A stretch of 51,874 nucleotides of DNA from Pantoea stewartii subsp. stewartii. Its GTDB lineage: Bacteria; Pseudomonadota; Gammaproteobacteria; Enterobacterales; Enterobacteriaceae. Position 1 is the stretch's first letter, and the number at the start of each line of letters is the position of its first letter. A program made the position numbers and the translations under genes. This document shows, piece by piece, positions 1-8,112 of the stretch. Below the pieces are notes generated by a model. The model saw nothing but the letters and a program-made list of their open reading frames with translations, was not told where the DNA came from and did no database searches. Where the stretch lies: the NCBI RefSeq assembly GCF_008801695.1, contig NZ_VZPF01000030.1, forward strand, positions 1 through 51,874, written 5' to 3'.

Positions 1-449
1 AGGCTGAGATACGCGGCAGCCCGGCAGACGAGCGGCTGGCGGTACGTAAAGAGCAGACTATCCCGTTAATGCAGTCACTGTACGACTGGATACAGGTTCA
101 GATGAAGGTACTGTCGCGCCACTCGGATACGGCGAAGGCGTTCGCCTATCTACTGAAGCAGTGGGACGCGTTAAACCTGTACTGCAGCAATGGCTGGGCG
201 GAGATAGACAACAACATCGCGGAGAACGCACTGCGGGGCGTAGCCCTGGGCCGGAAAAACTGGCTGTTCGCCGGTTCAGACGCAGGCGGGGAGCGGGCCG
301 CCGTGCTGTACTCGCTGATCGGCACCTGCCGGCTGAACGGCGTGGAGCCGGAGGCGTGGCTGCGCTATGTGCTGGGGCATATCCAGGACTGGCCGGTAAA
401 CCGGCTGCACGATCTGCTGCCGTGGAAAGTCGATCTTACCTCAGCCTGA
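1..449 (+). CDS. tnpC: IS66 family transposase TnpC (C-terminal fragment, 5' end outside window)
   Basis: The reading frame is open from position 3 and ends at a stop at 447-449, so only the last ~149 residues are present. The segment ..[21 protein letters not shown].. is the conserved C-terminal block of IS66 DDE transposases and includes the catalytic Glu region. It is followed by the typical tail with a LLPWKV motif near the end. The transposase cuts and joins IS66 DNA. The gene looks intact as far as it is visible; whether the whole element is functional cannot be judged here. Confidence 0.88.
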   Translation, partial: AEIRGSPADERLAVRKEQTIPLMQSLYDWIQVQMKVLSRHSDTAKAFAYLLKQWDALNLYCSNGWAEIDNNIAENALRGVALGRKNWLFAGSDAGGERAAVLYSLIGTCRLNGVEPEAWLRYVLGHIQDWPVNRLHDLLPWKVDLTSA

Positions 450-479
450 CAGTCAATACGGTCTGGATGTGACGCTTAC
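1..479 (+). mobile_element. IS66-family insertion sequence, right end only
   Basis: The window opens inside an insertion sequence. It contains the C-terminal part of an IS66 TnpC transposase, followed by a terminal repeat whose outermost bases read GACGCTTAC at 471-479. Read inward on the minus strand this is GTAAGCGTC, the usual IS66-family end. The next bases (480-487, GTATTTCA) would be one copy of the 8-bp target duplication; the partner lies outside the window. The element sits inside the antiporter gene at 480-1778. Confidence 0.85.
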
Positions 480-1778
480 GTATTTCATGGCGATGCGCAT
501 TTTTATCCAGTGTTTCGACGCCGCGCAGCAGGACGGGCAGGATAATGACGCCGACCAGCAGGGAGAACAGAATCACCCCGGTCGCGATAAACACCAGTTC
601 GTAACGGGCCGGGAAAGGATTGCCGTTGCTCAGAAACAGCGGGATCGACAGCACACCGGCCAGCGTAATCGCACCGCGCACGCCCGCAAAGGAGGCGATT
701 AACAGTTCACGCAGTGAGTACGAGGAGAACACTAACGGCTTGTTTTTCTACTGAAGCGCTGCATGATCCACAACCAGCCGAAGCGCACCACCATTAACGC
801 CGCATAGACCAGCACGATATCGGCAAAAATCATCCAGATATCCACATTGGGATCCGCATTGGCTTCGGCGATGGATTTTTGCAGGATAGAGGGCAGTTGC
901 AGACCCAGCATCAGGAACACCATGCCGTTAAACACAAATTCCAGCATATGCCAGACGCTGTTGGCGCGCAGGCGCATCGTCAGCGGTGCCTGACGAATAA
1001 TGCCAGAGCGCGTAATCGTCATCCCGGCCGCGACGGCGGCTAAGATCCCGGATACGCCGAGGTGCTCAGCAATCAGATAAGAGGCGAAAGGCAGCAGTAA
1101 CAGCAGAACAATTTGTGTGGCTGCGTCATCACTGCCGCTCCAGCGGTTCAGCACACGTAGCGACTTCCCGTAAAGCCAGCAGACCGCAACCCCAGCCACC
1201 AGGCCGCCCAGCGCCACCTTGAGGAACTCTACGCTGGCACCGCCCCAGCTAAATACCATGGTGCCCATCGCGACCGCGACGGCGAACTTCAGTGAAACCA
1301 AGCCAGAGGCATCGTTCATCAAGGCTTCGCCCTGCAGAATCGCCATGATTTTCTTAGGAATGCGGCCTTCACCGACGATACCAGAAAGGGCCACGGCATC
1401 GGTGGGTGAGAGCACGGCGGCCAGCGCAAACGCAGGGATAAGCGGAATGCCCGGCACGGTCCAGTAAATCAGGTAGCCGATACCGACGACGGTGATCAAC
1501 ACCAGTACCAGCGCCAGGCCAAGGATTTCCCGGCCATAGTGCAGAAACTCGCTGACCGGTGTTTTCCAGCCGTCGGCAAAGAGCAGCGGCGGAATAAACA
1601 GGACGAGGAATAATTCCGGGTCAAAATCCACATGCAGCCCAAACGTGGGCCAGGCCAGCAGCGCACCAACGGCAATTTGCACCAGCGGCAGCGGGATTTG
1701 AAAAGGCAAGATACGCGCGGCGACCCCAGAGAGCGACACCACCAGCGTCATGATCAAAATAGTAAAAAAGATTTCCAT
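480..1778 (-). pseudogene. yjcE: YjcE-type Na+/H+ antiporter, frameshifted and truncated by IS66
   Basis: This is a CPA1 (NhaP-like) monovalent cation/proton antiporter of the inner membrane. The first 348 residues (MEIFFTILIMTLVVSLSG...) match E. coli YjcE along their length, with the SPTDAVALSG and NDASGLVSLK signatures. The frame then ends at 732. Similarity resumes in another frame (..SLRELLIASFAGVRGAITLAGV..) and runs to the IS66 end at 480, which removes the cytoplasmic tail and adds an IS-encoded run-on to a stop at 436. The break maps to an A5 run on the coding strand (plus-strand T5, 743-747). One extra A would restore the frame and give ..SRKNKPLVFSS... Both lesions hit the same gene, so function is very probably lost. 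A base-calling error in the homopolymer could explain the frameshift but not the IS truncation. Confidence 0.87.
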
Positions 1779-1879
1779 GCTTTCCTTAGGCGGGTTGTTA
1801 TCTTTGAATCAACGTGAAGATAAAGTGTAAAACAAACTGGCAAGCGCGGAAAAAGCTACGTGTGCTTCGGTGAGGAAAA

Positions 1880-1914
1880 AGCGGAAAATTCCGGACGCGC
1901 GGCTGCACGTCCGG
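1880..1914 (-). terminator. Probable rho-independent terminator of ghxP
   Basis: A hairpin with stem CCGGACG (1891-1897) and CGTCCGG (1908-1914) lies just past the ghxP stop. On the minus strand it is followed by AATTTTCC, a short and imperfect U tract. Confidence 0.55.
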
Positions 1915-1922
1915 TCAGACAG

Positions 1923-3272
1923 TCAGATCGCCCAGCCTCCGGCATAAAAAGCCACCAGCGCAACGGCAATCACGACCGTGCCAATATTTAACTTACGCCA
2001 TTCACCAGCAAACAGTCGGCCAACCACAAGGGTGGCAAAACCGATCATGATGCCGGTAACAATGTTACAGGTCAGGACAATAATGACTGCGGTGAGCAGG
2101 CCCGACATCGCATCGACAAAGTCGGCGAAGTCAATTTTAGCGACGTTGCTCAGCATCAGCAGGCCGACATACATCAGGGCGGGTGCCGTCGCATAAGTTG
2201 GTACCAGATAAGCCAGCGGAGACATAAACAGAATCACCAGAAACAGCAGACCCACGACGATTGCCGTCAGGCCGGTTTTACCGCCTGCCGCCGTACCGGC
2301 CGCCGATTCAATATATACCGCGGCAGGCGATGCGCCCACCAGTCCGGCAAACAGGCTGCTCAGCGAATCCGTGGTCAGTGCCCGTCCGCCGTTAATAATC
2401 TGCCCGTCTTTATCGAGTAAATTGGCCTGCCCGGCCACGGCGCGAATCGTGCCGGTCGCATCAAATACCGCCGTCATCACTAACGCCAGTACGGTGGGCA
2501 AGACGGCAGGCTGCAACGCGCCCATAATGTCGAGGCTGAAAAACAGCGATGTCCCCTGCGCATCACGCAGGCTCGGCAGCGCAAACAGCCCTTGCCAGCG
2601 GACGGCGGGATCGAAGGCCAGGCCGAGAGCAGAGATCACGATGACCGTCAGCAAAATACCGCCAGGCACCCGGCGCTTCTCCAGACCAAAAATCGCCGCC
2701 AGCCCCAGCAAAGACATGAGGACGGGGAAGGAGCTAAAGTGCCCCAACGCCACCGGTAAACCTGAGCCAGGGTTTCTGACCACCAGCCCCACGTTGTCAG
2801 CGGCAATCAGCAGTAAAAACAGGCCAATCCCGATGCCCGTACCGTGTGCGACGCCCATGGGTAAATTACGTAAGATCCAGGCCCGAATCCCGGTGGTGGA
2901 AATCAGCGTAAACAGCAGCCCCATGAGGAACACAGCGCCAAGCGCGACCGGCACGCTGATGTGCTGACCCAGTACAAGACTGAACGCTGTAAAGGCCGTC
3001 AACGAGATTGCACAGCCAATCGCCATGGGTAAATTGGCCCACAGCCCTATCAGGATTGACCCGAAGCTTGCCACCAGGCAGGTGGCAACAAACACCGCCG
3101 TAGGAGAGAACCCCGCTTTACCCAGCATACCGGGGACCACGATCACCGAATAGACCATGGCAAGAAAGGTCGTCAGCCCGGCCAGGATTTCCTGTCGCAC
3201 GCTGCTGCCACGGGCCGAAATGGCGAACCAGGCATCCAGTCTTCCACTGGTCGGGCGTGATTCAATTGACAT
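1923..3272 (-). CDS. ghxP: Guanine/hypoxanthine permease GhxP (YjcD)
   Basis: At 449 residues this is the full length of E. coli GhxP, to which it is near-identical over long stretches (e.g. ..[10 protein letters not shown].., ..[20 protein letters not shown].., ..[15 protein letters not shown]..). It is a NCS2/AzgA-type purine:proton symporter with about 12-14 hydrophobic segments, importing guanine and hypoxanthine. The ATG at 3272 gives the family N-terminus (..[31 protein letters not shown]..). It lies between the broken antiporter and a glutathione transferase gene, all on the minus strand. A PurR-like box about 90 bp upstream suggests repression when purines are plentiful. Confidence 0.95.
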   Translation of the reverse strand: MSIESRPTSGRLDAWFAISARGSSVRQEILAGLTTFLAMVYSVIVVPGMLGKAGFSPTAVFVATCLVASFGSILIGLWANLPMAIGCAISLTAFTAFSLVLGQHISVPVALGAVFLMGLLFTLISTTGIRAWILRNLPMGVAHGTGIGIGLFLLLIAADNVGLVVRNPGSGLPVALGHFSSFPVLMSLLGLAAIFGLEKRRVPGGILLTVIVISALGLAFDPAVRWQGLFALPSLRDAQGTSLFFSLDIMGALQPAVLPTVLALVMTAVFDATGTIRAVAGQANLLDKDGQIINGGRALTTDSLSSLFAGLVGASPAAVYIESAAGTAAGGKTGLTAIVVGLLFLVILFMSPLAYLVPTYATAPALMYVGLLMLSNVAKIDFADFVDAMSGLLTAVIIVLTCNIVTGIMIGFATLVVGRLFAGEWRKLNIGTVVIAVALVAFYAGGWAI

Positions 3273-3362
3273 AGTTAAGCCTCAAAAATTTTTATTGTGT
3301 AATTCACGCGGTCACCGTTCTGCATTCCCTGAATATGTCTTTACCCACGGGCAACCGACAAA

Positions 3363-3378
3363 AGGCAAACGTTTACTT
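3363..3378. promoter_or_regulatory. Candidate PurR operator upstream of ghxP
   Basis: AGGCAAACGTTTACTT matches the PurR palindrome ACGCAAACGTTTGCGT at 13 of 16 positions, including the central CAAACGTTT. It lies in the 345-bp gap between ghxP and the glutathione transferase gene. PurR control of purine permeases is established in E. coli; binding here is inferred. I see nothing else definite in the gap. Confidence 0.65.
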
Positions 3379-3617
3379 CGCCACGCAGAACGGGTGTAAC
3401 AAGCACCACCAGACTGAAGGGGGCAGATTATCCGGTCTTTAACCGCCGCTTTTCAACCGTTCAGAGGGAATTACTGCGTATAAAGATCAGGTTAGTAACA
3501 TCAGGAACGTGCTGGAAACCTGCCAGTAACATTCTTGCAGGCAGCGTGGCCGGTCGATGAAAGAGGATGTTGGTGGAAGAGAGATGACGCCGGACGGCGT
3601 CATCAGAGCGCATCGCC

Positions 3618-4283
3618 TCAGCCCGGCAGAGAGAGTTCACCGCCCTGCTGAATGGCCCGTTGCCATGCGGCGCGCTGCTGAACGGTGGTTAACCATTTTT
3701 GCGTGGCGGGCGCATTGTGCAAGCCGGCGCGCTGGCTCAGCGCCAGAACAGGAAAGCTCATTTGCACATCGGCGATGCTGAATCGTTGACCGGCAAACCA
3801 GGGATTGGCCGAGAGATGATCTTCGATCATTTGCCTGTGGACGTGGAGCTGTTTGTCCAGCCAGGCTTTTTGTACGCCTTTCCCCAGCGCGGCACCCACG
3901 GGACGGAGCAACCAGGGCACGGGCGCGCTGCCCAGCCGGCCAAACACCAGCTTCATGACCAGCAGCGGCATCAGGGAACCTTCAGCGTAATGTAACCAGT
4001 AACGCGCCTGGAGGCGCGCCTCTTCGTCGGTAAGCTGTAATCGCTTCTCGCTGTCGTACTTTTCTTCCAGGTATTCCAGTATGGCCCCGGACTCCGCCAC
4101 CACCCGATTGCCATCTGTGATAACCGGCGATTTGCCTAAGGGATGCACTTTTTTCAGTGCTTCCGGTGCCAGCATGGAGGCTTCACGCTGATAACGTTTA
4201 ACCTGATAAGGCACTTCCAGCTCTTCCAGCATCCACAGCACGCGGTGCGAACGAGATTGTTCCAGATGGTGAACAGTAATCAT
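3618..4283 (-). CDS. Glutathione S-transferase family protein
   Basis: This is a 221-residue protein with an N-terminal thioredoxin-like domain (residues ~1-80: ITVHHLEQSRSHRVLWMLEEL, then ..HPLGKSPVITDG.. and the glutathione-contacting ESGAILEYL) and an alpha-helical C-terminal domain. Such enzymes conjugate or reduce electrophiles with glutathione in the cytoplasm. The likely N-terminal catalytic residue is the Ser of EQSRS. Two ATGs stand in tandem (4286 and 4283); the AGGGA sequence is better spaced for the second. The gene begins 36 bp after soxR on the same strand and may be co-transcribed with it, which would suit a redox-stress role. The substrate is unknown. Confidence 0.85.
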   Translation of the reverse strand: MITVHHLEQSRSHRVLWMLEELEVPYQVKRYQREASMLAPEALKKVHPLGKSPVITDGNRVVAESGAILEYLEEKYDSEKRLQLTDEEARLQARYWLHYAEGSLMPLLVMKLVFGRLGSAPVPWLLRPVGAALGKGVQKAWLDKQLHVHRQMIEDHLSANPWFAGQRFSIADVQMSFPVLALSQRAGLHNAPATQKWLTTVQQRAAWQRAIQQGGELSLPG

Positions 4284-4322
4284 CATGATTCCCTGCGAAT
4301 GAATATGCAGACAGTATAGACG

Positions 4323-4808
4323 TCACTTCACCTTGTGCAGAGAACCATCCTGCTCGGGATCCAGCAGGACCGCACCTGATCCCTGCTGTCCCAGCCGATC
4401 ACCGGGGTTACGGAGCGGACAGTCACGCATGGATAAACAGCCGCAGCCAATGCAGCCATCCAGGTCGTTACGCAGGCGCGTCAAGGTTTCGATGCGCTTA
4501 TCCAGTTCATCCCGCCAGTGCTGCGTCAGATTGCCCCAGTCCTGCGCAGACATGCGTTTATCCGCAGGCATGTTTTCCAGACTGTCGCTGACGCTGGCGA
4601 GCGGAATGCCGATGCGCTGGGCGATTTTAATGATCGCCACACGGCGCAGGACATCACGGCTGTAGCGCCGCTGATTGCCGGGATTGCGCGTGCTGGAAAT
4701 CAGCCCTTTGCTTTCATAAAAATGCAGCGCTGATACGGCCACGCCGCTTCGCCGCGCGACTTCCCCCGGTGTCAGCACCGGTTTTGGATAATTGCGATCT
4801 TTTTTCAT
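4323..4808 (-). CDS. soxR: Redox-sensing transcriptional activator SoxR
   Basis: This 161-residue MerR-family regulator has an N-terminal winged helix ([26 protein letters not shown]), a dimerisation helix and the [2Fe-2S] cluster motif [12 protein letters not shown] (C-x2-C-x-C-x5-C) near residue 120. Oxidation of the cluster by redox-cycling compounds or superoxide converts SoxR bound at the soxS promoter into an activator. E. coli SoxR is 154 residues; the extra length is at the C-terminus. It is divergent from soxS, with the operator between them, and a glutathione transferase gene follows directly. Confidence 0.97.
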   Translation of the reverse strand: MKKDRNYPKPVLTPGEVARRSGVAVSALHFYESKGLISSTRNPGNQRRYSRDVLRRVAIIKIAQRIGIPLASVSDSLENMPADKRMSAQDWGNLTQHWRDELDKRIETLTRLRNDLDGCIGCGCLSMRDCPLRNPGDRLGQQGSGAVLLDPEQDGSLHKVK

Positions 4809-4815
4809 CTGGCAC

Positions 4816-4846
4816 TTTACCTCAAGTTAACTTGAGGAATTATACT
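4816..4846 (+). promoter_or_regulatory. soxS promoter with SoxR operator
   Basis: The perfect 18-bp palindrome CCTCAAGTTAACTTGAGG (4820-4837) sits between a -35 element (TTTACC, 4816-4821) and a -10 element (TATACT, 4841-4846). The spacer is 19 bp, the over-long spacing MerR-family activators correct by DNA distortion. The site matches the E. coli soxS operator as I know it. Confidence 0.95.
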
Positions 4847-4963
4847 CCTTTCCCATCAGAACAACACCCGCCCTGACGACGTCACGCCCCCTGCAGGCTG
4901 ATTATCAGCCTCACAAACTGCGGCATGCACGGTGACGGGGACATTCACCAGAAGGATGAGGCC

Positions 4964-5389
4964 ATGATACAAGAAGAGATCATTCATTCACTGACCCACT
5001 GGATTGACCAGAATCTGGATAAAAGCCTGTCAATCGATGAGGTGGCCGCGAAGTCCGGTTATTCGAAATGGCACCTGCAACGTATGTTCCGTAGCGTAAC
5101 GAAACAGACGTTGGGTGGTTATATCCGCGAACGCCGGCTGACGCTGGCCGCAGAAGCGCTGCGTCAGACGCAGCGTCCGGTATTCGATATTGCGATGCAG
5201 TATGGCTACGATTCGCAGCAGACCTTCTCACGGGTCTTTCGCCGCCAGTTTTCCCAGACGCCTACGGCGTATCGCCACTACATGCGTCGCCAGGCGGTTC
5301 AGCGTCCACGCCTGCTGAGCTTTGACTGTGGGGAAACGATGAGCAGCTTTACGCAGCGTACAACGGGTGAATGTTGTCCGCTTAATTAA
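4964..5389 (+). CDS. soxS: Superoxide response regulator SoxS, with C-terminal extension
   Basis: AraC/XylS-family activator made essentially of two helix-turn-helix motifs (KSGYSKWHLQRMFRSV near residue 30-45; DIAMQYGYDSQQTFSRVFRRQF near 75-95). When induced by SoxR it switches on oxidative-stress genes. The ATG at 4964 (MIQEEIIHSL) aligns with the E. coli start and has AAGGATGAGG upstream; the frame is open back to 4925 but that stretch is leader. The protein is 141 residues against 107 in E. coli. The excess is a ~34-residue tail after YRHYM containing three cysteines, one pair adjacent (ECCPLN at the end). The tail's role is unknown. Confidence 0.95.
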   Translation: MIQEEIIHSLTHWIDQNLDKSLSIDEVAAKSGYSKWHLQRMFRSVTKQTLGGYIRERRLTLAAEALRQTQRPVFDIAMQYGYDSQQTFSRVFRRQFSQTPTAYRHYMRRQAVQRPRLLSFDCGETMSSFTQRTTGECCPLN

Positions 5390-5390
5390 C

Positions 5391-5424
5391 AGCCCGCGTG
5401 CGCCCGATCGGGCGCACGGCTTTA
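5391..5424 (+). terminator. Hairpin downstream of soxS
   Basis: Perfect stem GTGCGCCC (5398-5405) and GGGCGCAC (5410-5417) around a GATC loop, extended by AGCC/GGCT and followed by TTTATCCCC. The U tract is weak, but the position right after the soxS stop fits a terminator. Confidence 0.6.
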
Positions 5425-5506
5425 TCCCCTCTTTTTACCCTTCCGCTGGCTTGACACTGCGCTGACAAATCAAACAAATTCTGTACAAAAATTGAGAACC
5501 AGATGA

Positions 5507-5527
5507 TATAATGTGACCCACATCACA
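5507..5527 (+). promoter_or_regulatory. yjcB promoter -10 box overlapping a perfect CRP site
   Basis: TATAAT (5507-5512) is a consensus -10 hexamer. It overlaps TGTGA-CCCACA-TCACA (5512-5527), a perfect CRP half-site pair with 6-bp spacing. If this -10 is used, transcription starts near 5519, inside the CRP site, so CRP would be expected to repress. Activation of another, unseen promoter downstream is the alternative. Confidence 0.6.
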
Positions 5528-5632
5528 TTATGACGTTTGTTGCCGACGAAAGAGCCCCACCTGACAGACTTTTCCGCCGACGTGATGTTCGCAGACAGTC
5601 AGGCGTCCTTTCCGATTTTGAGGTCAAAATTG

Positions 5633-5914
5633 ATGGCTACCCTAACCACCAGTTTTCTTGTTATGCGCTGGGAATTGCTGAGCGCTGTAATGATGTTTTT
5701 CGCCAGTACACTGAAAACCCGCCTTCGCCAGGACAGCCATCATGTCATGGCCTTTCTCTGTGGCGGCGTGGGCGTTGGTCTGTCGTGCTGGTTTGTGACC
5801 GGTTTAATGGGCATCACGCTAAGCATGGAAAACGTGCACCATTTTTTGAGCGTCTCTAAAGAAGTGTTCATTGACATGATGAGCCGTGCGCCTGCGAACT
5901 GGCCAATGCCCTGA
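5633..5914 (+). CDS. yjcB: YjcB family small membrane protein
   Basis: This 93-residue protein aligns end to end with E. coli YjcB (start MATLTT..., then RWELLSAVMMFFASTL, GVGVGLSCWFVTGLMGIT and C-terminal WPM). It has two hydrophobic segments (residues ~10-25 and ~38-60) and is probably an inner-membrane protein. The function is not established. The ATG at 5633 follows a GAGG ribosome-binding sequence and gives the family start; the frame is open further upstream. In E. coli yjcB also lies near soxS, with pdeC between them, which is missing here. A strong bidirectional terminator follows. Confidence 0.85.
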   Translation: MATLTTSFLVMRWELLSAVMMFFASTLKTRLRQDSHHVMAFLCGGVGVGLSCWFVTGLMGITLSMENVHHFLSVSKEVFIDMMSRAPANWPMP

Positions 5915-5921
5915 ATGACCA

Positions 5922-5952
5922 ATAAAAAACCCCGCAAAGCGGGGTTTTTTAT
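5922..5952. terminator. Bidirectional rho-independent terminator
   Basis: AAAAAACCCCGC-AAA-GCGGGGTTTTTT: a GC stem with A and U tracts on both sides. It separates the convergent yjcB and polysaccharide genes. Confidence 0.92.
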
Positions 5953-5966
5953 ATTGCTGTGTAAGG

Positions 5967-6929
5967 TCAAATTTTCTTCAACATGACAGGAATGGCGACA
6001 TCCTGTACGTCAACGTCCGGTCTCTGCGTTCCGCGACGTTCCTGAATCCACATTTCACCCATCATCTTGTCTAAGCCACGATCCAGTCCGGTTACCATGC
6101 CTGCGCCAGGCGTAAACGTCAGTTCACCAAAATAGATGTGCTGGTCGTGGATATACCAGTCGACTCGCACGTAGTCAAAGTCACTGGCCAGCGTTTTGCT
6201 TAGGGCTAGTGCCCGCTCCAGTGAGGGCATGATCGGGGAAACATCCAGGCCGGTATCGCGAATTTTATGGTAAGCCTCGGAGAGGTTATTAACGTAAAAA
6301 TTCATCGAAAGCTGAGGCTGACAGCGGTTGTAGATGACCTGAAGAACATACTCAAAATTGCCATCGCGCTTATTGAACATATGAAACTTGTAATCAACCG
6401 GCGCGCTTTTACCGTCACCAATATACTGCTCAACCAGAATACGTGGCTTGATATAGCGATAGTGGATCTCACGCGCTTCGTTAGCGAAATCGGTTTTTAA
6501 CCACGAATAGCAGTTATGAATGATTTGCTGCTTACGAAGCGCATCCGGTTCTTCCAGCACGATCTCTACCATGTTTGAAGCATGATTCGGTTTGATAACC
6601 GTGCCCTGCCAGCGCGTAAGATCATTCAACGTGGTGGGATCGGTGGTGTCGTGGAGCAACGGAATCAGATAGTCATTACCAATCTTTTCCGCAATATAGT
6701 CGCGCACCGAATACTTATCGGACAGACGCGCATACAGCTGATAATCACCATGGATAAACTTGCGATACAGCACTTTTTCGTTGAAGACCTTGGGCTCACG
6801 CAGATTCGGGAGCTTTCTGAACTTGCGGAAGTAATAAATACGGTCCTGATAAGTCCAGAGCATCTTCTTAATAAAGTACTGCAAACTTCTTCTGAGCTCT
6901 TGCTTCAACCTGAGCATATTTGACCTCAT
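5967..6929 (-). CDS. TupA-like ATP-grasp polysaccharide biosynthesis protein
   Basis: This 320-residue protein resembles the TupA-type ATP-grasp family (named for teichuronopeptide synthesis), common in capsule and exopolysaccharide loci. Visible features are an N-terminal basic amphipathic helix, ..FNEKVLYRKF.. followed by ..LSDKYSVRDYI.., the nucleotide-binding stretch ..GTVIKPNHASN.. (around residue 115), ..ILVEQYIGDG.. near 165-175 and the metal-binding-like ..ELTFTPGAGM.. near 275. Its likely reaction is ATP-dependent ligation of a carboxylate, perhaps an amino acid, to a sugar; the true substrate is unknown. Its ATG overlaps the flippase stop by 4 bp (ATGA), so the two genes were one operon. 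The operon's 5' part is lost at the element at 7816. Confidence 0.72.
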   Translation of the reverse strand: MRSNMLRLKQELRRSLQYFIKKMLWTYQDRIYYFRKFRKLPNLREPKVFNEKVLYRKFIHGDYQLYARLSDKYSVRDYIAEKIGNDYLIPLLHDTTDPTTLNDLTRWQGTVIKPNHASNMVEIVLEEPDALRKQQIIHNCYSWLKTDFANEAREIHYRYIKPRILVEQYIGDGKSAPVDYKFHMFNKRDGNFEYVLQVIYNRCQPQLSMNFYVNNLSEAYHKIRDTGLDVSPIMPSLERALALSKTLASDFDYVRVDWYIHDQHIYFGELTFTPGAGMVTGLDRGLDKMMGEMWIQERRGTQRPDVDVQDVAIPVMLKKI

Positions 6930-7815
6930 TTGTAGGTTTTGTAGTTAAGTGAGGAAACCTGAATTTTTTGAATCACGCCGCGTTTAAAGAAGTAATTCAT
7001 GACGGTGAGGGACAGGAGCTCAGACAGAAAAACGCTCCAGGTGGCCCCCATGATGCCGTAGCCCTGAATTAGCCACCAGGAAAGCGGGATGCTGATGAGC
7101 ACCAGACAAATGATTTTCTTCAGTAAATAATCAAAGCCCCCTTCTTTCACCATAAAACGGTACGCGACGGTTCCCATTGCCGAAAAACTGGTCGCCAGGG
7201 ATAACAGCGTGATGAGGTTGCCTGACTGCCTGTAGGCCGGGCCATATAACGCCACAATAATGTGCTCACCCCACAACGCGACGATAAACAACATCAACAG
7301 CGACACGGCCATCACGTAGCCATTGAGTCGGGCCGTCAGCCTGACGGCTTCGTCTCCACGCGCACGAAAAATCTCGCTGAAACAGGAGGTAATCAGCGCC
7401 ACGGGAATAAAAATCCAGGACGCGGCAATCGTATTGGCAGCAGCGAATAAACCCAGCTCGCGCGCCGAGGCGATGCCGGCCAAAAACATCTGCGCGGTTT
7501 TGACCTGGACAGAAATAAAAATGCTGGAAATGGCCAATGGCAAGCCCGCATACAGTAGATAACGCAAATACAGGGTGCGTGTTTCCCGCGGGGGAAATTG
7601 CTCCTGATGCTGTTGGTAAAAGCAGTAGCGTTTAATGACATACGGCACCAGCGTTACCGTGATAACTGACAATGTCAGCCACAGCGGATTCAGGCGTAGC
7701 CAGGCAATAGTGAAACTCAACGCAAAACTCACCAGCATGCCGACGGCATTCGCCACGGTATTCAGCTTTGATGCAAGACGTGCATTGTTATAAACGCTAA
7801 ACGTATCCTGCGTGA
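6926..7815 (-). pseudogene. Polysaccharide flippase (Wzx-type), 5' part missing
   Basis: The frame is open from the stop at 6926 back to 7815, where it runs without interruption into the 173-bp mobile element. It encodes ~296 residues with repeated hydrophobic helices (..LWLTLSVITVTLVPYVIKR.., ..YLLYAGLPLAISSIFI.., ..VALITSCFSEIFRAR..) typical of the C-terminal two thirds of Wzx/MATE-like lipid-linked oligosaccharide flippases of the MOP superfamily. The family is usually ~400-480 residues, so roughly 120-170 N-terminal residues and the promoter are gone. Internal GTG codons (e.g. 7756) could start a shorter product, but it would lack the first helices. It overlaps the TupA-like gene by 4 bp. 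Confidence 0.75.
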
Positions 7816-7988
7816 GGCTTTGTTGAATAAATGGATTTTATGCTGTGGTACTATGAAAACGGTTGTTTCAGATAACATAAAATCAATGCGTTACATGCTT
7901 GCGTATGACGGTGTTCTGTCTGGCATCAGCGTTTTCTACCAAAACAGTGCAGACAAAACAGAATGATTACCTATTATTCAACAAAGCC
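7816..7988 (+). mobile_element. 173-bp IS903-type non-autonomous element, copy 1 (no target duplication)
   Basis: The ends are GGCTTTGTTGAATAA inverted repeats, the terminal sequence of IS903-type IS5-family elements (compare 51748). The copy appears identical to those at 13313, 39804 and 40570. It contains a complete 37-codon frame from ATG 7853 to TGA 7966 (MKTVVSDN...NSADKTE). The 9-bp flanks are CCTGCGTGA on the left and ACTTTTTTC on the right. They do not match, and the flippase gene on the left is cut at the boundary, so this copy marks a deletion or rearrangement junction rather than a simple insertion. The 74 bp between it and the tyrB terminator hold nothing I can name. Confidence 0.9.
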
Positions 7989-8061
7989 ACTTTTTTCCTG
8001 AATCTGTGAGACACAGTTAAGTGTGCAGAATGTGGCGCAAAGGTAAACCCGATCCGTAAAA

Positions 8062-8091
8062 ATAAAAAAGCCGCCAACAAGGTTGGCGGCC
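8062..8091 (-). terminator. tyrB terminator
   Basis: GCCGCCAAC-AAG-GTTGGCGGC stem (8070-8090). On the minus strand the hairpin is followed by a run of six T, 22 bp past the tyrB stop. Confidence 0.9.
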
Positions 8092-8112
8092 CGGGGAAGA
8101 TTGTGTGCGGAA

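Noticed and set aside
2371..2967. 198-codon frame antisense to ghxP
   Set aside because: Shadow of ghxP: the real gene on the other strand explains the whole interval.
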